Of a stretch of 64,000 nucleotides of DNA, positions 31,466 to 41,500 are shown one piece after another. Positions within the stretch are counted from its first letter, which is position 1; the number at the start of each line of letters is the position of its first letter. Under the pieces are notes generated by a model that ran no database searches, was not told the origin of the DNA, and saw only the letters and a list, made by a program, of their open reading frames with translations. Origin of the DNA: Oscillospiraceae bacterium (GTDB lineage Bacteria > Bacillota > Clostridia > Oscillospirales > Acutalibacteraceae); assembly GCA_029219165.1 (NCBI GenBank), contig JAQXSW010000007.1, forward strand, positions 1-64,000, given 5' to 3'. Both the position numbers and the translations under genes were made by a program.

Positions 31466-32620
31466 ATGGAAAAGCTAAAAAATATATACACGAACTTATT
31501 TGGTGAGCAATTGCCACTTAAAGAACGTTTCTTTCATTTTGCCGCTTTAGGTGGATCTCTTGCATCTCTTCTGGCAACTGCTGCATCAGCAATATCAATA
31601 TATCGTGTTGCCAATTCACTGGGGGTAAGTTTTTGGTCAATTGGACTTCCCGGCATGGTAATTTGCTTTACCTGTGTGGTTTTTTTCCTTTTAACATTCT
31701 TCATATTTAAAATTACTAAAAACCTAAAATTTTCAATATTATTGTGCTTAGTTGGACTGAATTTTGTTCTATTTCCAGGACTGTTCTTAACAGTTGGTGG
31801 TATTGGAAGCGGCATGCCAATCTATTTCGTAATGGGCCTTGTTTTTACAGTCCTTATGCTTGACACAAAACCAATGATTATCATGTTTATCATTGAGTCA
31901 ATTTGGTATGCATTAATATTCTATTTTTCCGGTCGTTATCCGGAAGTGTTTAACCTTGGAACGCCTTTCTTCGTAATGCCGGAATGGGCAATGTATCTTG
32001 ACGAGGCAATGGACTTTTTCACAGTTGCAATTTCAACGTCCGTTTTAGTAAAAGTTCTTGCCGTTTGTTTTGAAATTCAGCAAAAACGCACTAACGAACT
32101 TTTAAAACAACTTGAAGAATTATCAGTTAAAGATCCTCTCTCCGGCGCATATAATAGAAGATTTTTATTAAAATACATTGAATCCGGAATTGAAAAGCAC
32201 AAAGAAACAAATGCTCCAATTTCAATAATAATGTTTGATATAGATAAATTTAAAAGAGTTAATGATGATTTTGGTCATCTTGTTGGTGACGATGTAATTA
32301 AAGGTTTCTCTGAAGTGCTTATGAACAGTTGCAGAAACTATGACGTTGTAGCAAGATATGGCGGAGAAGAATTCATACTTGTTATGCCAGGGGCTTCTGA
32401 AGAAACCGCTTATGCTCGTGCAGAACAAATCAGAAAAACTGTTGAAAATACAGAATTCTCACCGGAAATTAATCGCCCAATTACTGTAAGCGGTGGTGTT
32501 GCCGGCTACGTATCAACATTTAAAACAGTAGAAGAATTTATTGCAGTTGCGGACGAACATCTCTACACAGCAAAAGAAACCGGAAGAAATAAAATTGTTT
32601 GGAACGGATCGCTTGATTAA
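31466..32620 (+). CDS. membrane diguanylate cyclase 1 (GGDEF)
   Basis: GGDEF enzymes make the second messenger c-di-GMP from two GTP. This 384-residue protein has about six transmembrane helices (25-200) followed by a short linker helix and a cyclase domain. The domain has KDPLSGAYNRRF, the metal-binding MFDIDKFKRVND, and YGGEEF at about 298-303. RNYD five residues ahead is an intact RxxD inhibitory site, so product feedback is expected. The membrane part carries a conserved VGGIGSGMPIYFVMG shared with the next two genes. I use the ATG at 31466 with AAGGAG upstream. It begins a three-gene tandem. Confidence 0.92.
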   Translation: MEKLKNIYTNLFGEQLPLKERFFHFAALGGSLASLLATAASAISIYRVANSLGVSFWSIGLPGMVICFTCVVFFLLTFFIFKITKNLKFSILLCLVGLNFVLFPGLFLTVGGIGSGMPIYFVMGLVFTVLMLDTKPMIIMFIIESIWYALIFYFSGRYPEVFNLGTPFFVMPEWAMYLDEAMDFFTVAISTSVLVKVLAVCFEIQQKRTNELLKQLEELSVKDPLSGAYNRRFLLKYIESGIEKHKETNAPISIIMFDIDKFKRVNDDFGHLVGDDVIKGFSEVLMNSCRNYDVVARYGGEEFILVMPGASEETAYARAEQIRKTVENTEFSPEINRPITVSGGVAGYVSTFKTVEEFIAVADEHLYTAKETGRNKIVWNGSLD

Positions 32621-32632
32621 GGAAGTGAAAAA

Positions 32633-33745
32633 ATGAGAGAGTTTCATAATAAATTCATAAAAGAAAATTTCGGTGAGCAAATTCCTGTTCGCAGAAGATT
32701 TATGAATATTGTATGTATTGGTGGATTTTTCTTTTCCTTATTTGCAACTGTTGCTAATCTTATATCCGGCACAGGAACTGTAGGACTAATCGTATGTATT
32801 ATTTGTACCATATTTATTTTTTGTGCCTTCCCTTTAGTAAAAAGGATAGATGATTTAAATCTATTTGCTTATATAATACTCATTCCCCTTAACTTAATCG
32901 TTTTTCCACTACTCTTCTTCACACTTGGTGGAATTGACAGTGGTATGCCTCTTTATTTTGTAGTGGGTGTAGTTTTCACTATAATTTTAATTGAAAATTT
33001 CAAAGCAAGTTGCCTCATGGTATTTTGCGAACTTATATGGTATATAATTGTTATATTTTACGACAAATCACATCCGGAAATCAGTGACAAATTCTGCCCA
33101 AGCAATTCGTTCGATGTATACCTTGACACATGTTTAGATTTCCTTGTGGTAACTCTTTGTATTGGTATCCTTGTAAAAATATTAGCAACCAATTTGGAAA
33201 AGCAACAGGCAAAAACTGATAGACTTTTGGCACAAATGGAAGAACTCGCAGTAAAGGATCCATTGACCGGTGCTTATAACAGAAGGTTTCTAATAAAATA
33301 TCTTGAAAGTGGAATGGCAACTTCTAAAGAAACCGGAAAAAGTGTTTCAATAGTAATGTTTGACATAGACAAATTCAAAAGAATCAATGACGATTATGGT
33401 CACCTGGTTGGGGACGAAGTAATTAAAGGCCTTGCAACTATTCTTATGAACAGTTGCAGAGACTATGATATAGTCTCAAGATATGGCGGAGAAGAATTTG
33501 TACTTGTTCTCCCGGGTGCATCCGAAGAAATTGCCATCCAACGCGCCGAGTCAATTAGAAGCATCTTTTCGCAAACCAGTTGTTCAGACCTTATTGACAG
33601 ACCTGTAACAATAAGCGGAGGGGTTGCAGAAATAACATCAATAATGAGATCTCCGGAAGATTTTATTTCAGCAGCCGATAATAACCTATATTTAGCAAAA
33701 GAAACAGGAAGAAACAAAATTGTTGCTACAAACTACAACAAATAA
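32633..33745 (+). CDS. membrane diguanylate cyclase 2 (GGDEF)
   Basis: The second tandem paralogue has 370 residues, with the same plan: EQIPVRRRF near the N-terminus, about six helices with GGIDSGMPLYFVVG, a linker, then KDPLTGAYNRRF, MFDIDKFKRIND and YGGEEF. The RDYD inhibitory site is intact and all catalytic residues are present. It is the closest copy to the first gene in the cyclase domain, while the sensor helices have diverged more, as expected if the copies respond to different cues. It starts 12 nt after the previous stop with GGAAGTG upstream. Confidence 0.92.
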   Translation: MREFHNKFIKENFGEQIPVRRRFMNIVCIGGFFFSLFATVANLISGTGTVGLIVCIICTIFIFCAFPLVKRIDDLNLFAYIILIPLNLIVFPLLFFTLGGIDSGMPLYFVVGVVFTIILIENFKASCLMVFCELIWYIIVIFYDKSHPEISDKFCPSNSFDVYLDTCLDFLVVTLCIGILVKILATNLEKQQAKTDRLLAQMEELAVKDPLTGAYNRRFLIKYLESGMATSKETGKSVSIVMFDIDKFKRINDDYGHLVGDEVIKGLATILMNSCRDYDIVSRYGGEEFVLVLPGASEEIAIQRAESIRSIFSQTSCSDLIDRPVTISGGVAEITSIMRSPEDFISAADNNLYLAKETGRNKIVATNYNK

Positions 33746-33765
33746 TAAAAAAAGAAGGTGAGTCT

Positions 33766-34890
33766 ATGAAGGAGAAAATAGAAAAATTCCTCATGGACAT
33801 ATTGAACCCGCAGTTACCAATGAGAATAAGATTTTTTAACATCTGTACTTTAGGTGGTACTGCCGGTGCACTTCTTGCAACTATAGCTCCAATTATTTCA
33901 GGAGTTAACAGTACATTTGGCCTAATATTATCATCCCTTACAGCCGTATTCTTTTTTTCTCTATTCCTTATTGGTCATAACACCGGAAAAAACGAATTAT
34001 GTATTATGGTTGGTGTTATAGGATTAAACTTTATTATCTACCCTCTTCTTTATTTTTCAATGGGTGGTATTGAGGGCGGTATGGTACTCTACTTCGTTAT
34101 GGGTATTGTATTCACGCTTTTACTCCTTGACTTCAAATCGGCTTTAATTATTTTCCCATTAGAAATAGCAGAATATTCATTGATTTTCTATCTTGGTGAA
34201 AAACATCCGGGTCTTTTTTCAACAATAGATGTATATAGAGAAAACATAGTACTTGATATAGCTCTAGACTTCTTTATTGTTTCTCTTACAACATTCTTTG
34301 TAATAAAAATTCTCTATAATGCATATGAAGACCAGGCAAAAAGAGCTGATAAACTTGTACAAGAGCTTGAAAAACTCTCAACAACAGATCCTTTAACAAA
34401 ACTGTACAACAGAAGATTTCTTATGCAAGCAATTGAAACAGAAATAATTAAAAGTAAACGCGAAAAATATAAATTTTCTATTATCATGTTTGACGTTGAT
34501 AAATTTAAAAGTGTAAATGACACATACGGCCATATTATTGGAGATGAAGTATTGATTTCTTTTGCAAAAATTCTTTCCTCGCATGTAAGAGAATATGATA
34601 CCGTTGCAAGGTATGGCGGAGAGGAATTTATGATTCTTCTTCCAAACTCAAATGAGGAGGCAGCATTTTCACGCGCAGAGGAAATACGTAGAGATGTAGA
34701 ATCTTCTGAACTTTGTACCTCAATGCACATTCCAATTACAGTAAGTGGCGGTGTTGCCTCATATGATGAATTAACAATGATTACTGTTGAAGATTTAACA
34801 TCTGTTGCCGATACATACCTTTATGAATCTAAAGAAAACGGTCGTAATCGTATAACATGGAGAGACAACTCCCACGGATTACACAAATAA
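33766..34890 (+). CDS. membrane diguanylate cyclase 3 (GGDEF)
   Basis: The third tandem paralogue has 374 residues and is the most divergent. The N-terminus reads PQLPMRIRFFN, the sensor keeps GGIEGGMVLYFVMG, and the cyclase domain has TDPLTKLYNRRF, MFDVDKFKSVND, an REYD inhibitory site and YGGEEF. All catalytic positions are intact. AGAAGGTG precedes the ATG, 20 nt after the previous stop. A terminator follows, so the three cyclases form one operon with no visible effector or phosphodiesterase. Confidence 0.92.
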   Translation: MKEKIEKFLMDILNPQLPMRIRFFNICTLGGTAGALLATIAPIISGVNSTFGLILSSLTAVFFFSLFLIGHNTGKNELCIMVGVIGLNFIIYPLLYFSMGGIEGGMVLYFVMGIVFTLLLLDFKSALIIFPLEIAEYSLIFYLGEKHPGLFSTIDVYRENIVLDIALDFFIVSLTTFFVIKILYNAYEDQAKRADKLVQELEKLSTTDPLTKLYNRRFLMQAIETEIIKSKREKYKFSIIMFDVDKFKSVNDTYGHIIGDEVLISFAKILSSHVREYDTVARYGGEEFMILLPNSNEEAAFSRAEEIRRDVESSELCTSMHIPITVSGGVASYDELTMITVEDLTSVADTYLYESKENGRNRITWRDNSHGLHK

Positions 34891-34905
34891 ATAAAAATTA
34901 TCATT

Positions 34906-34962
34906 TAAAGGGGAATACTCATTATGTACTTGTGCATTATGAGTACTCCTCTTTAATTTTTA
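34906..34962 (+). terminator. terminator of the cyclase operon
   Basis: A long imperfect stem pairs AAAGGGGAATACTCAT with ATGAGTACTCCTCTTT around a 20-nt loop region, followed by AATTTTT. Confidence 0.8.
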
Positions 34963-34988
34963 AAAAAATTACTAATTTTTGTTTTTTG

Positions 34989-35017
34989 TTGTAGAAATTT
35001 ATAACAAGTGGTAATAT
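34989..35017 (+). promoter_or_regulatory. promoter of the GDPD-like gene
   Basis: TTGTAG (34989-34994), 17-nt spacer and TAATAT (35012-35017), about 43 nt before the start codon. Confidence 0.5.
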
Positions 35018-35059
35018 ATTTAGTGTTAAAATCCCTTAAACAAAGGAGATATAATACAG

Positions 35060-36589
35060 ATGAAAAATCTAAAATCGCTTATTGCAATATTACTTACAGG
35101 TATATTTTTAATATCGTTAAATTTATCTGTATATGCAATTAATGAAAATGACACTCAAAGTGTAAAAACATCAAATCCAATAGAAGAAATAATTACAAGT
35201 TATGCAAATCCAAATGGTCGAATTCTTTCCGTTGCAAATCTTGGTAACCCAAGACTTTATCCTGAGAACTCCCTTGAAGGCATAAAATCATGTATAGAAA
35301 TTGGTGTAGATATTGTTTCTGTAACAGTTCAAATGACAAAGGATGGTCAATTTGTTCTTCTCAGCAGCTCTTCTCTTTCAAATATGTGTGTAAATAAAGA
35401 AGACGGATCAGTTGCTATTGGAAAGACCACTGATTACACATTAAAAGAACTACAAGAAAAATTCCTTCTACGTGAAGGTCACGGTGGGAAAGATAGCGCT
35501 GCAACAAAATATACTATCTGTTCCCTTTCTGAAGCAATTACTACTTGCAAAAATAACATGATGATTATGATTAATAATGGATGGAGTTTTGCAGAAGAAA
35601 TAAATGCCCTTGCAAGATCAATGGATGCCTGCAGTATTATAATAATACGAAATGTTCCTACAGCAACTGATGCAGCTAATTTCATAAACAAAGCCGGCGT
35701 ACCTATTTGTCACGTTAGCACACATTTTACAAAAGATAGTGAGGATTCAGCCAAGACTTTTGTTTCAGCATCACTTGAAAATGGAGCCAAGATAGTTGAA
35801 CTTGAAGCCGACAAATCAAGATCTACCATATTCAATCAATCTGTACTAGACAAATTTGAAACGTCCGGTCGTGCATTTGTTAGCACTACAACTCCGTCCC
35901 GTTGCGGAGGACGAGATGATATCCCTGCCGATTGGGCCGAACTGATTGAAAAAGGATATAGTATTATAGAGACCGATTACCCTCGTGATCTAGTTAACTA
36001 TATTCGTCAAATTGAAAGTTGTAGAACAGAACTCACCTCATTAATAATGCAAGCGCAAGGATTAAATACATCTAAATATACTAAGGAAACAGCAAAAGAT
36101 CTTGCCTCAACGCTTAAAGATGCAGAATCAATATCCGCAACAGGCTGTGTTTCACTTACACAAATTGAAATTGCAAAATATAATATACAAGAATCATTAG
36201 ATTCTTTAAATGTTAAAACCGGAAACGAAAAAACTACTCTTCCGGTTTGGGCCATCATTCTTATTGTTGTTGGTGTAATAATTCTTATTGTTATACTTGT
36301 AATTTTTGGCTTAAGATTCTTTAATAAGGCAAAAGCAAAAAAACGTAAGATGTCAAAGTTTAAAGATAACTTTAAAAATAAAGCTCCAAAGGCAAATGAC
36401 AACTTAACTTCAATTACCGGAGAAGATATATCAACAGATGACTTTGAAGAAGAATTTGAAGATGATGATATCTCATCAACAGTGGATGACGAGAGTGTTT
36501 TAGAAAATAATGATTCTCTAGAAACTGACGAGCCGGTAAAAGAACAACTCCCATTTGGAGAGGTTTCAACGGACGAAGAAGATCTATAA
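35060..36589 (+). CDS. GDPD-fold surface protein without catalytic residues, acidic cytoplasmic tail
   Basis: The 509-residue protein has a signal peptide (about 1-26), a domain resembling glycerophosphodiester phosphodiesterases (about 50-320), a FIVAR-like three-helix segment (about 325-390), a transmembrane helix (about 396-420) and a cytoplasmic tail. The fold is recognisable from YPENSLEGIKSCIEIGVDIV, VQMTKDGQFVLL and IIETDYPRDLV. Every catalytic position is changed: AHRG is ANLG (59-62), the ExD metal pair is SVT (Ser 87, Thr 89), and the His-Asp after the third strand is Ser-Ser (102-103). It should therefore be a binding protein rather than a hydrolase. The tail is first basic, then very acidic (DDFEEEFEDDDISS). 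AAAGGAG precedes the ATG; the gene is monocistronic. Confidence 0.8.
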   Translation: MKNLKSLIAILLTGIFLISLNLSVYAINENDTQSVKTSNPIEEIITSYANPNGRILSVANLGNPRLYPENSLEGIKSCIEIGVDIVSVTVQMTKDGQFVLLSSSSLSNMCVNKEDGSVAIGKTTDYTLKELQEKFLLREGHGGKDSAATKYTICSLSEAITTCKNNMMIMINNGWSFAEEINALARSMDACSIIIIRNVPTATDAANFINKAGVPICHVSTHFTKDSEDSAKTFVSASLENGAKIVELEADKSRSTIFNQSVLDKFETSGRAFVSTTTPSRCGGRDDIPADWAELIEKGYSIIETDYPRDLVNYIRQIESCRTELTSLIMQAQGLNTSKYTKETAKDLASTLKDAESISATGCVSLTQIEIAKYNIQESLDSLNVKTGNEKTTLPVWAIILIVVGVIILIVILVIFGLRFFNKAKAKKRKMSKFKDNFKNKAPKANDNLTSITGEDISTDDFEEEFEDDDISSTVDDESVLENNDSLETDEPVKEQLPFGEVSTDEEDL

Positions 36590-36611
36590 AAATCATAAAA
36601 CTGCAAAAATA

Positions 36612-36648
36612 AATCCCGATACATTATTAATGTATCGGGATTATTTTT
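36612..36648. terminator. bidirectional terminator after the GDPD-like gene
   Basis: AATCCCGATACATT and AATGTATCGGGATT form a 14-bp stem around ATT, followed by ATTTTTT; it also ends the convergent surface-protein operon, whose minus-strand reading gives TTATTTTTG. Confidence 0.9.
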
Positions 36649-36656
36649 TATGTTAA

Positions 36657-38549
36657 TTAAAATCCAAATGGTGAACGTGTTACCGGCTGTGGAGGTGTGT
36701 AGGCTACACTCTCGTCAGTAATTGTTGCGCCTGGCTCGTATGGAAGTTTTGGAGCAACATAGGATTGCTCAAATGGATTAATTGTAATAGGTTCCGGCTC
36801 TGCTACCGGTTCAGCAGCTGGAGCAACAGGAATTGCCGGCTGTGGTACCGGTTCAGCAACTGGAGCCTCATATACCGGAGCTGCTACCGGCGCCTCAATT
36901 ACTGGCGCTACCGGTGCAACCGGAACCACTGGCTCTGCCACCGGTTCTGAAACAGGTGGAGTATAAAGTGGTGCTGCTACCGGCGCCTCATTTACTGGCG
37001 CTACCGGTGCAACTGGAACTACTGGCTCTGCCACCGGTTCTGAAACAGGTGGAGTGTAAAGTGGTGCTGCTACCGGCGCCTCATTTATTGGCGCTACCGG
37101 TGCAACCGGGACCACTGGCTCTGCCACCGGTTGTGTATAAACAGGCTGATTTAATGAAGGTGCTGCATCTGGATTGAAAGCAGCTGTTTCTTCAAAAATT
37201 GGAGTAAAACCACCAAATGATGGGGGATTAAAATTCATACCTGATGAGCCAAACATGTCGGCTGAAGATTTTTCTTCAGCCTCTAACTTATCCTCTGGTT
37301 CATCATTTGCATTGCCAAATACAAAGCCACTTCCACCATTGTCATCGTCTGGGCCATCGTCATTTCCGCCCTTCTTCTTTCCAAAGAGGAAACCAAGAAC
37401 AAGTCCAACGATTAGAAGAATAAGTGCAAGAATAATTACAAGCCAAACCGGCACTCCACTCTTTTCAACTATTTGAGTTGGATTATTTTCAATTACACTA
37501 TTTGTCTCATCAAAAACAACATGAAGTGTGTAAACTGTCTTTGTTCCATCCTTTGCTGTTACAGTAATTGTAACAGTATTATTACTGGCTACTAAATTAT
37601 CTGCGCCTTCAATGTCTACTGTTGCGCCATCCACTTCAGAGCCCTTGGCATCTACAGTTAAGGCATTTGTACCTGTTGGAACAGAAACAGTATATTCAGC
37701 AACACCCGGAACAAGTTCCGGTGTAACATCCTTAACAGCCAATACGGAAAGAGTCTCAAGGCCAACTGTTGCTTTATCAGTTGACAACTCTGCCTCGGTT
37801 GTTTCTTCTGATGCAATAACCGTTTTAATTGTATATGTCTTTGTTTTTCCATCTGCAGCTGTTACAACAATTCTCATTGTTGCGCTCTTTCCTGCAGTAA
37901 ACTTTTCTGCACCAAATATTTCAACTTTTGCATTTGACTTAAGTGCTGTTGCATTTACATCAAGGCTTGAAATGTCCTCCGGAACAGTTACAGTATATGA
38001 TGTACGATCAGGGCTAAAAGAAGGCTTTAATGTATAACCGGTAATCTTAAGAGATTTAAGATTTGCATCCACATAAGGCGCCTCTGTTGTAGTTGCCTTA
38101 GCAGTTGTGGTTGCCTTTGTAGTAGTGGTTGCAGCCTTAGTTGTTGTAGTTGTTGTTTTAGTGGTAGGTGCTTGTACATTTACTTGAACAGTCTTTGTAC
38201 CACCAGATATATCGTTCCCATCATCGTCTGCAACGTCATCCAATACAACATTAATTGTTGCTGAGCCCGTTCCAACAGCAGTAACCGTTACAGTTGCTGA
38301 TGGAGTGCCAAGCACGCTATCAAGCCACACTTGAGTTTTATCAACTTTTGCTACATTGGGATTACTAGAACTTATCAAAATTTTACCAGCTGCGTTTGTT
38401 GCAGTGATTGTAAACGTTGTTGTGGTTCCTTTGTCCATTGAAATACTTGTCTTACTTACTGAAACACTTCCACTTGCTGCAAATACGCTAATAGGAGCAA
38501 TGCAAAGGAGAAGCATTACAGAAAGAATAATTGAAATTATTTTTTTCAT
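36657..38549 (-). CDS. membrane-anchored surface protein with Ig-like and cadherin-like domains and a Pro/Val/Ala tail
   Basis: The 630 residues comprise a signal peptide (1-24) and a Big-2-like Ig domain (about 25-127). A Thr-rich linker follows, then two cadherin-like beta-sandwich domains (about 163-246 and 263-347; each ends in TKTYTIKTV or TKTVYTLHV). A transmembrane helix lies at about 366-390, ahead of a cytoplasmic tail of about 240 residues. The tail has an acidic Asn/Gly segment and then four or so repeats of EPVVPVAPVAP...EAPVAAPLYTPPVS. The membrane anchor begins VPVWLVIIL, closely matching LPVWAIIL in the GDPD-like protein. The Pro/Val/Ala tail resembles the cytoplasmic part of the sortase. 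GGTGAAAAC precedes the ATG. It follows the dockerin protein by 17 nt and is probably its operon partner. Confidence 0.8.
   Translation of the reverse strand: MKKIISIILSVMLLLCIAPISVFAASGSVSVSKTSISMDKGTTTTFTITATNAAGKILISSSNPNVAKVDKTQVWLDSVLGTPSATVTVTAVGTGSATINVVLDDVADDDGNDISGGTKTVQVNVQAPTTKTTTTTTKAATTTTKATTTAKATTTEAPYVDANLKSLKITGYTLKPSFSPDRTSYTVTVPEDISSLDVNATALKSNAKVEIFGAEKFTAGKSATMRIVVTAADGKTKTYTIKTVIASEETTEAELSTDKATVGLETLSVLAVKDVTPELVPGVAEYTVSVPTGTNALTVDAKGSEVDGATVDIEGADNLVASNNTVTITVTAKDGTKTVYTLHVVFDETNSVIENNPTQIVEKSGVPVWLVIILALILLIVGLVLGFLFGKKKGGNDDGPDDDNGGSGFVFGNANDEPEDKLEAEEKSSADMFGSSGMNFNPPSFGGFTPIFEETAAFNPDAAPSLNQPVYTQPVAEPVVPVAPVAPINEAPVAAPLYTPPVSEPVAEPVVPVAPVAPVNEAPVAAPLYTPPVSEPVAEPVVPVAPVAPVIEAPVAAPVYEAPVAEPVPQPAIPVAPAAEPVAEPEPITINPFEQSYVAPKLPYEPGATITDESVAYTPPQPVTRSPFGF
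36790..37140 (-). repeat. tandem repeats encoding the Pro/Val/Ala tail
   Basis: Units of roughly 90 bp encode repeated VAEPVVPVAPVAP-EAPVAAP-YTPP blocks. Three units are nearly identical at DNA level, implying recent expansion; copy number is likely to vary. Confidence 0.7.
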
Positions 38550-38566
38550 GTTTTCACCATCCCGGG

Positions 38567-41500
38567 TTATCTTCCCATAATAATATTTCTAATTCTTACA
38601 TAGTCGGTGGCTTTTACTTGGCCATCTCCATTTGCGTCTGCCGCAAGCTTGTAGCAACCGCTTTGTGTTCTTGTACCCATGATATGATTTCTTATTGCAA
38701 CATAATCTGTTGCCTTAAGCTCTCCATCACCATTTACGTCTCCAGGAACAACTATTATGATTGAGTCAACCACTACATCGCCAGAATAAAGTTTTACAAC
38801 ATAACCTGTACCTACATACCCAGATGTAACTTCTGTTGTTCCATCCGACTTAAATACTTTAAGGTCTGCGTTATTGTTTTCAAGATTATTCTTCAATGTG
38901 GAAACTGAGGTGCCTGCAGCAACCTTGTTAAGGTATCTGCCATCCTGTTCTTGTACATAACCCGATGATGATGTCTCCTCAATTTGAGAAGTTGGGTCAT
39001 AAATATTAAATGTTGCTGTTGCTGTAAGACCCGAGTACTTAACGGTAATTGATTGCTCACCAATAACATTCATATTAGGTTCTGCAATTACCTCATATTC
39101 GTCAATAATTGCAGACTTTACATCGTTACCCTCTTCACCATATATAGCTTTTACGGTAAAGTCTTGGTATGATAACGGATATCCCTTTGGATAAGCGTCA
39201 TTATCCATTGTAATTGTTAGTTTATAAACTGGGTAAACAGTAACTTCATAACTACCAATTGCAACGGAATTATATGTTGTGCTGCCCTTATATGTAACAT
39301 CAACAGTGTAAGTTCCTGCTTCATTCTTATCATATGCCGTGTTTACATAATAATTGAAGTCACCATTATTTGAACTATATTTAAGTTTTCGTGTTTCGTC
39401 TGTTCCCTCATATGTTGCAACAACAGTCAAACCAGAAACAGTAAAATTTTGCCCTACTGCAAAGTCCTTCTTTGCATTTGTTGCATTTGCAACAATAGCT
39501 TTTGGAGCAACTGTTGTTACCGCCTCAGTTGCAGTTGATTGAGCGGTTTCTTGATCAGCTATAACAGCAGATACTGTATAAGTATAAGTTGCGCCAGGAC
39601 TTGCCTTTTTATCTTCGTAAGTGAGTGCATTCTTTACACTTGCAATTTTTGTTGTTTCAGTGCCGTCATTTCTATATACATTATAAGAAACAGCACCTTC
39701 AACAGCATTCCAAGTTACTGTGTTTATACCGGTTACGCCGGCAGTAGCCGTAACATTTGTAGGTGGAACATTAGGAACAAACTTAAGTGTAACATTCGCT
39801 CTTAATGTTTCTGCGTTTGTATACGGAACATGTTCTACAGTCAATGTTACATTTCCAGGTTCTCCACCCGGTGTATAACCCGTTATGTCAAATTTTTCTG
39901 ATGCTACCTTATATGTCTTCTTTATCTTCGTTTGATCATATGAAGCTTCAACATTTATTGAATCCTTAAGCGAATTTAATGGATATCCAACAGGATAAGC
40001 ATCATATTTTCCCTCAGCAGTAATTGCTATCGGCGGAACAACCTCAACACTATAGCTTCCCACCTCGGCACCATTATAGGTTTCTGAGCCCATATATTTA
40101 ATCTTAATTGTATATGAACCCGGTTCATCTGTATTAAATGCTGAGCTATCTATATAATACTTAGTTGTTGCATTTGCATCATCAGTATCAGTTGATCTTA
40201 AGTTTTCTGTAGTATTGTTCTTGAAGGTAGCAACTACTGGCATATTTCCTGTAGTAAATGGTTGTCCAAGAGCAATATACTTTGTTGCTTTTGCAACATC
40301 TGCTTTAACAGACTGTGGCATTGGGGCTGTAACATTTACAGTAGTAGAACCCGTGCTAAGTTCACCGGCAACATACATTGTTACCTTATATGTATATGAA
40401 CTTCCTGCTATTGAGGTATTATCTGTAACAACATCTTGTGCTGTAGTAGCTATACCTTTAACTGTTCCAGCCGGATTTTCAGTCCTCTCAACTTTATACT
40501 TTGTAGCATAATCATCGGTCCACTCAAGCTTTATTGAGTCAGCCTTAACATCACTACCTTCATCGCTTGATGTCTTTGCAACAAGATTTGTTACTTTAAC
40601 ATCTGCCGGAAGAACAGTAACCTTTACTGTATTACTTGATGAAACAATTGTTGTGCCATCAACCTTTGTGTATTTAACTCCAATGTATTTATCACCGGTT
40701 TCGCCAAAGGTACCATTCTTTTCAATTGCAGTGCTGAACTCTGCCTCAGAATTGCAAATGTAATAATCATATGTTGTTAATTCTTTGGCGGTTCTATCTG
40801 GATCCGCATATTCTGCACGAACATAAAGTGAAGGCTTTTGTCCTACCATATATGCTTCATAATTAGAAGCTATTTCAATACTATTAACGTCATATACTTT
40901 AACTTGATATGTATTATTGTTTGGGAGTAATTCTCCTGCATAATATAGTTTTACTGTATACGTTCCTTCAGGTAACTGTGAAAACGTTGAAGTAACATCA
41001 GTTTCACCATTAAATACCTTATATGTGTATCCATTTTCTGCTGAATTTGAAACACATTTTAAATCATATTCATTTGGTTCGCCTTTATTTACAACAACCG
41101 AAAGTCCTTTAGTGCTAAACTCATCACCTACAAGGAAGGATTTTTTAGCTCCATCAGAATTAATAGTAACATAATTCGGGTTAAGTTTTACCCATGCAAG
41201 GAATGTTGTTTTAAATGTATTTGGTTCAGTTGCTCCATCTGTAAACGTTATGGTTACAGGCTGATAATTCTCAGATTCCTCACCATAAGTAGGAGTTGCA
41301 GTAACTGTTCCTTCCAAATTGCCGTATGTTGCACCTACCTTTGGATCTGCAAGTTCTTTTATGCCCGCCACATATGGAGTATCTACACTTGCATATTCCT
41401 CTGGAAGTTTATATTCAAGGTATGGTTTTGTTGTATCAACAATTGTATTTCCATTTTCAATTGTTGCACTGGAATTTAAATCCTTTGCAACAATAGCACC

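Noticed and set aside
37612-38037. A 141-codon plus-strand frame inside the Ig-like surface protein gene
   Set aside because: It is a reverse-frame shadow of the Thr/Val-rich coding sequence with no ribosome site.
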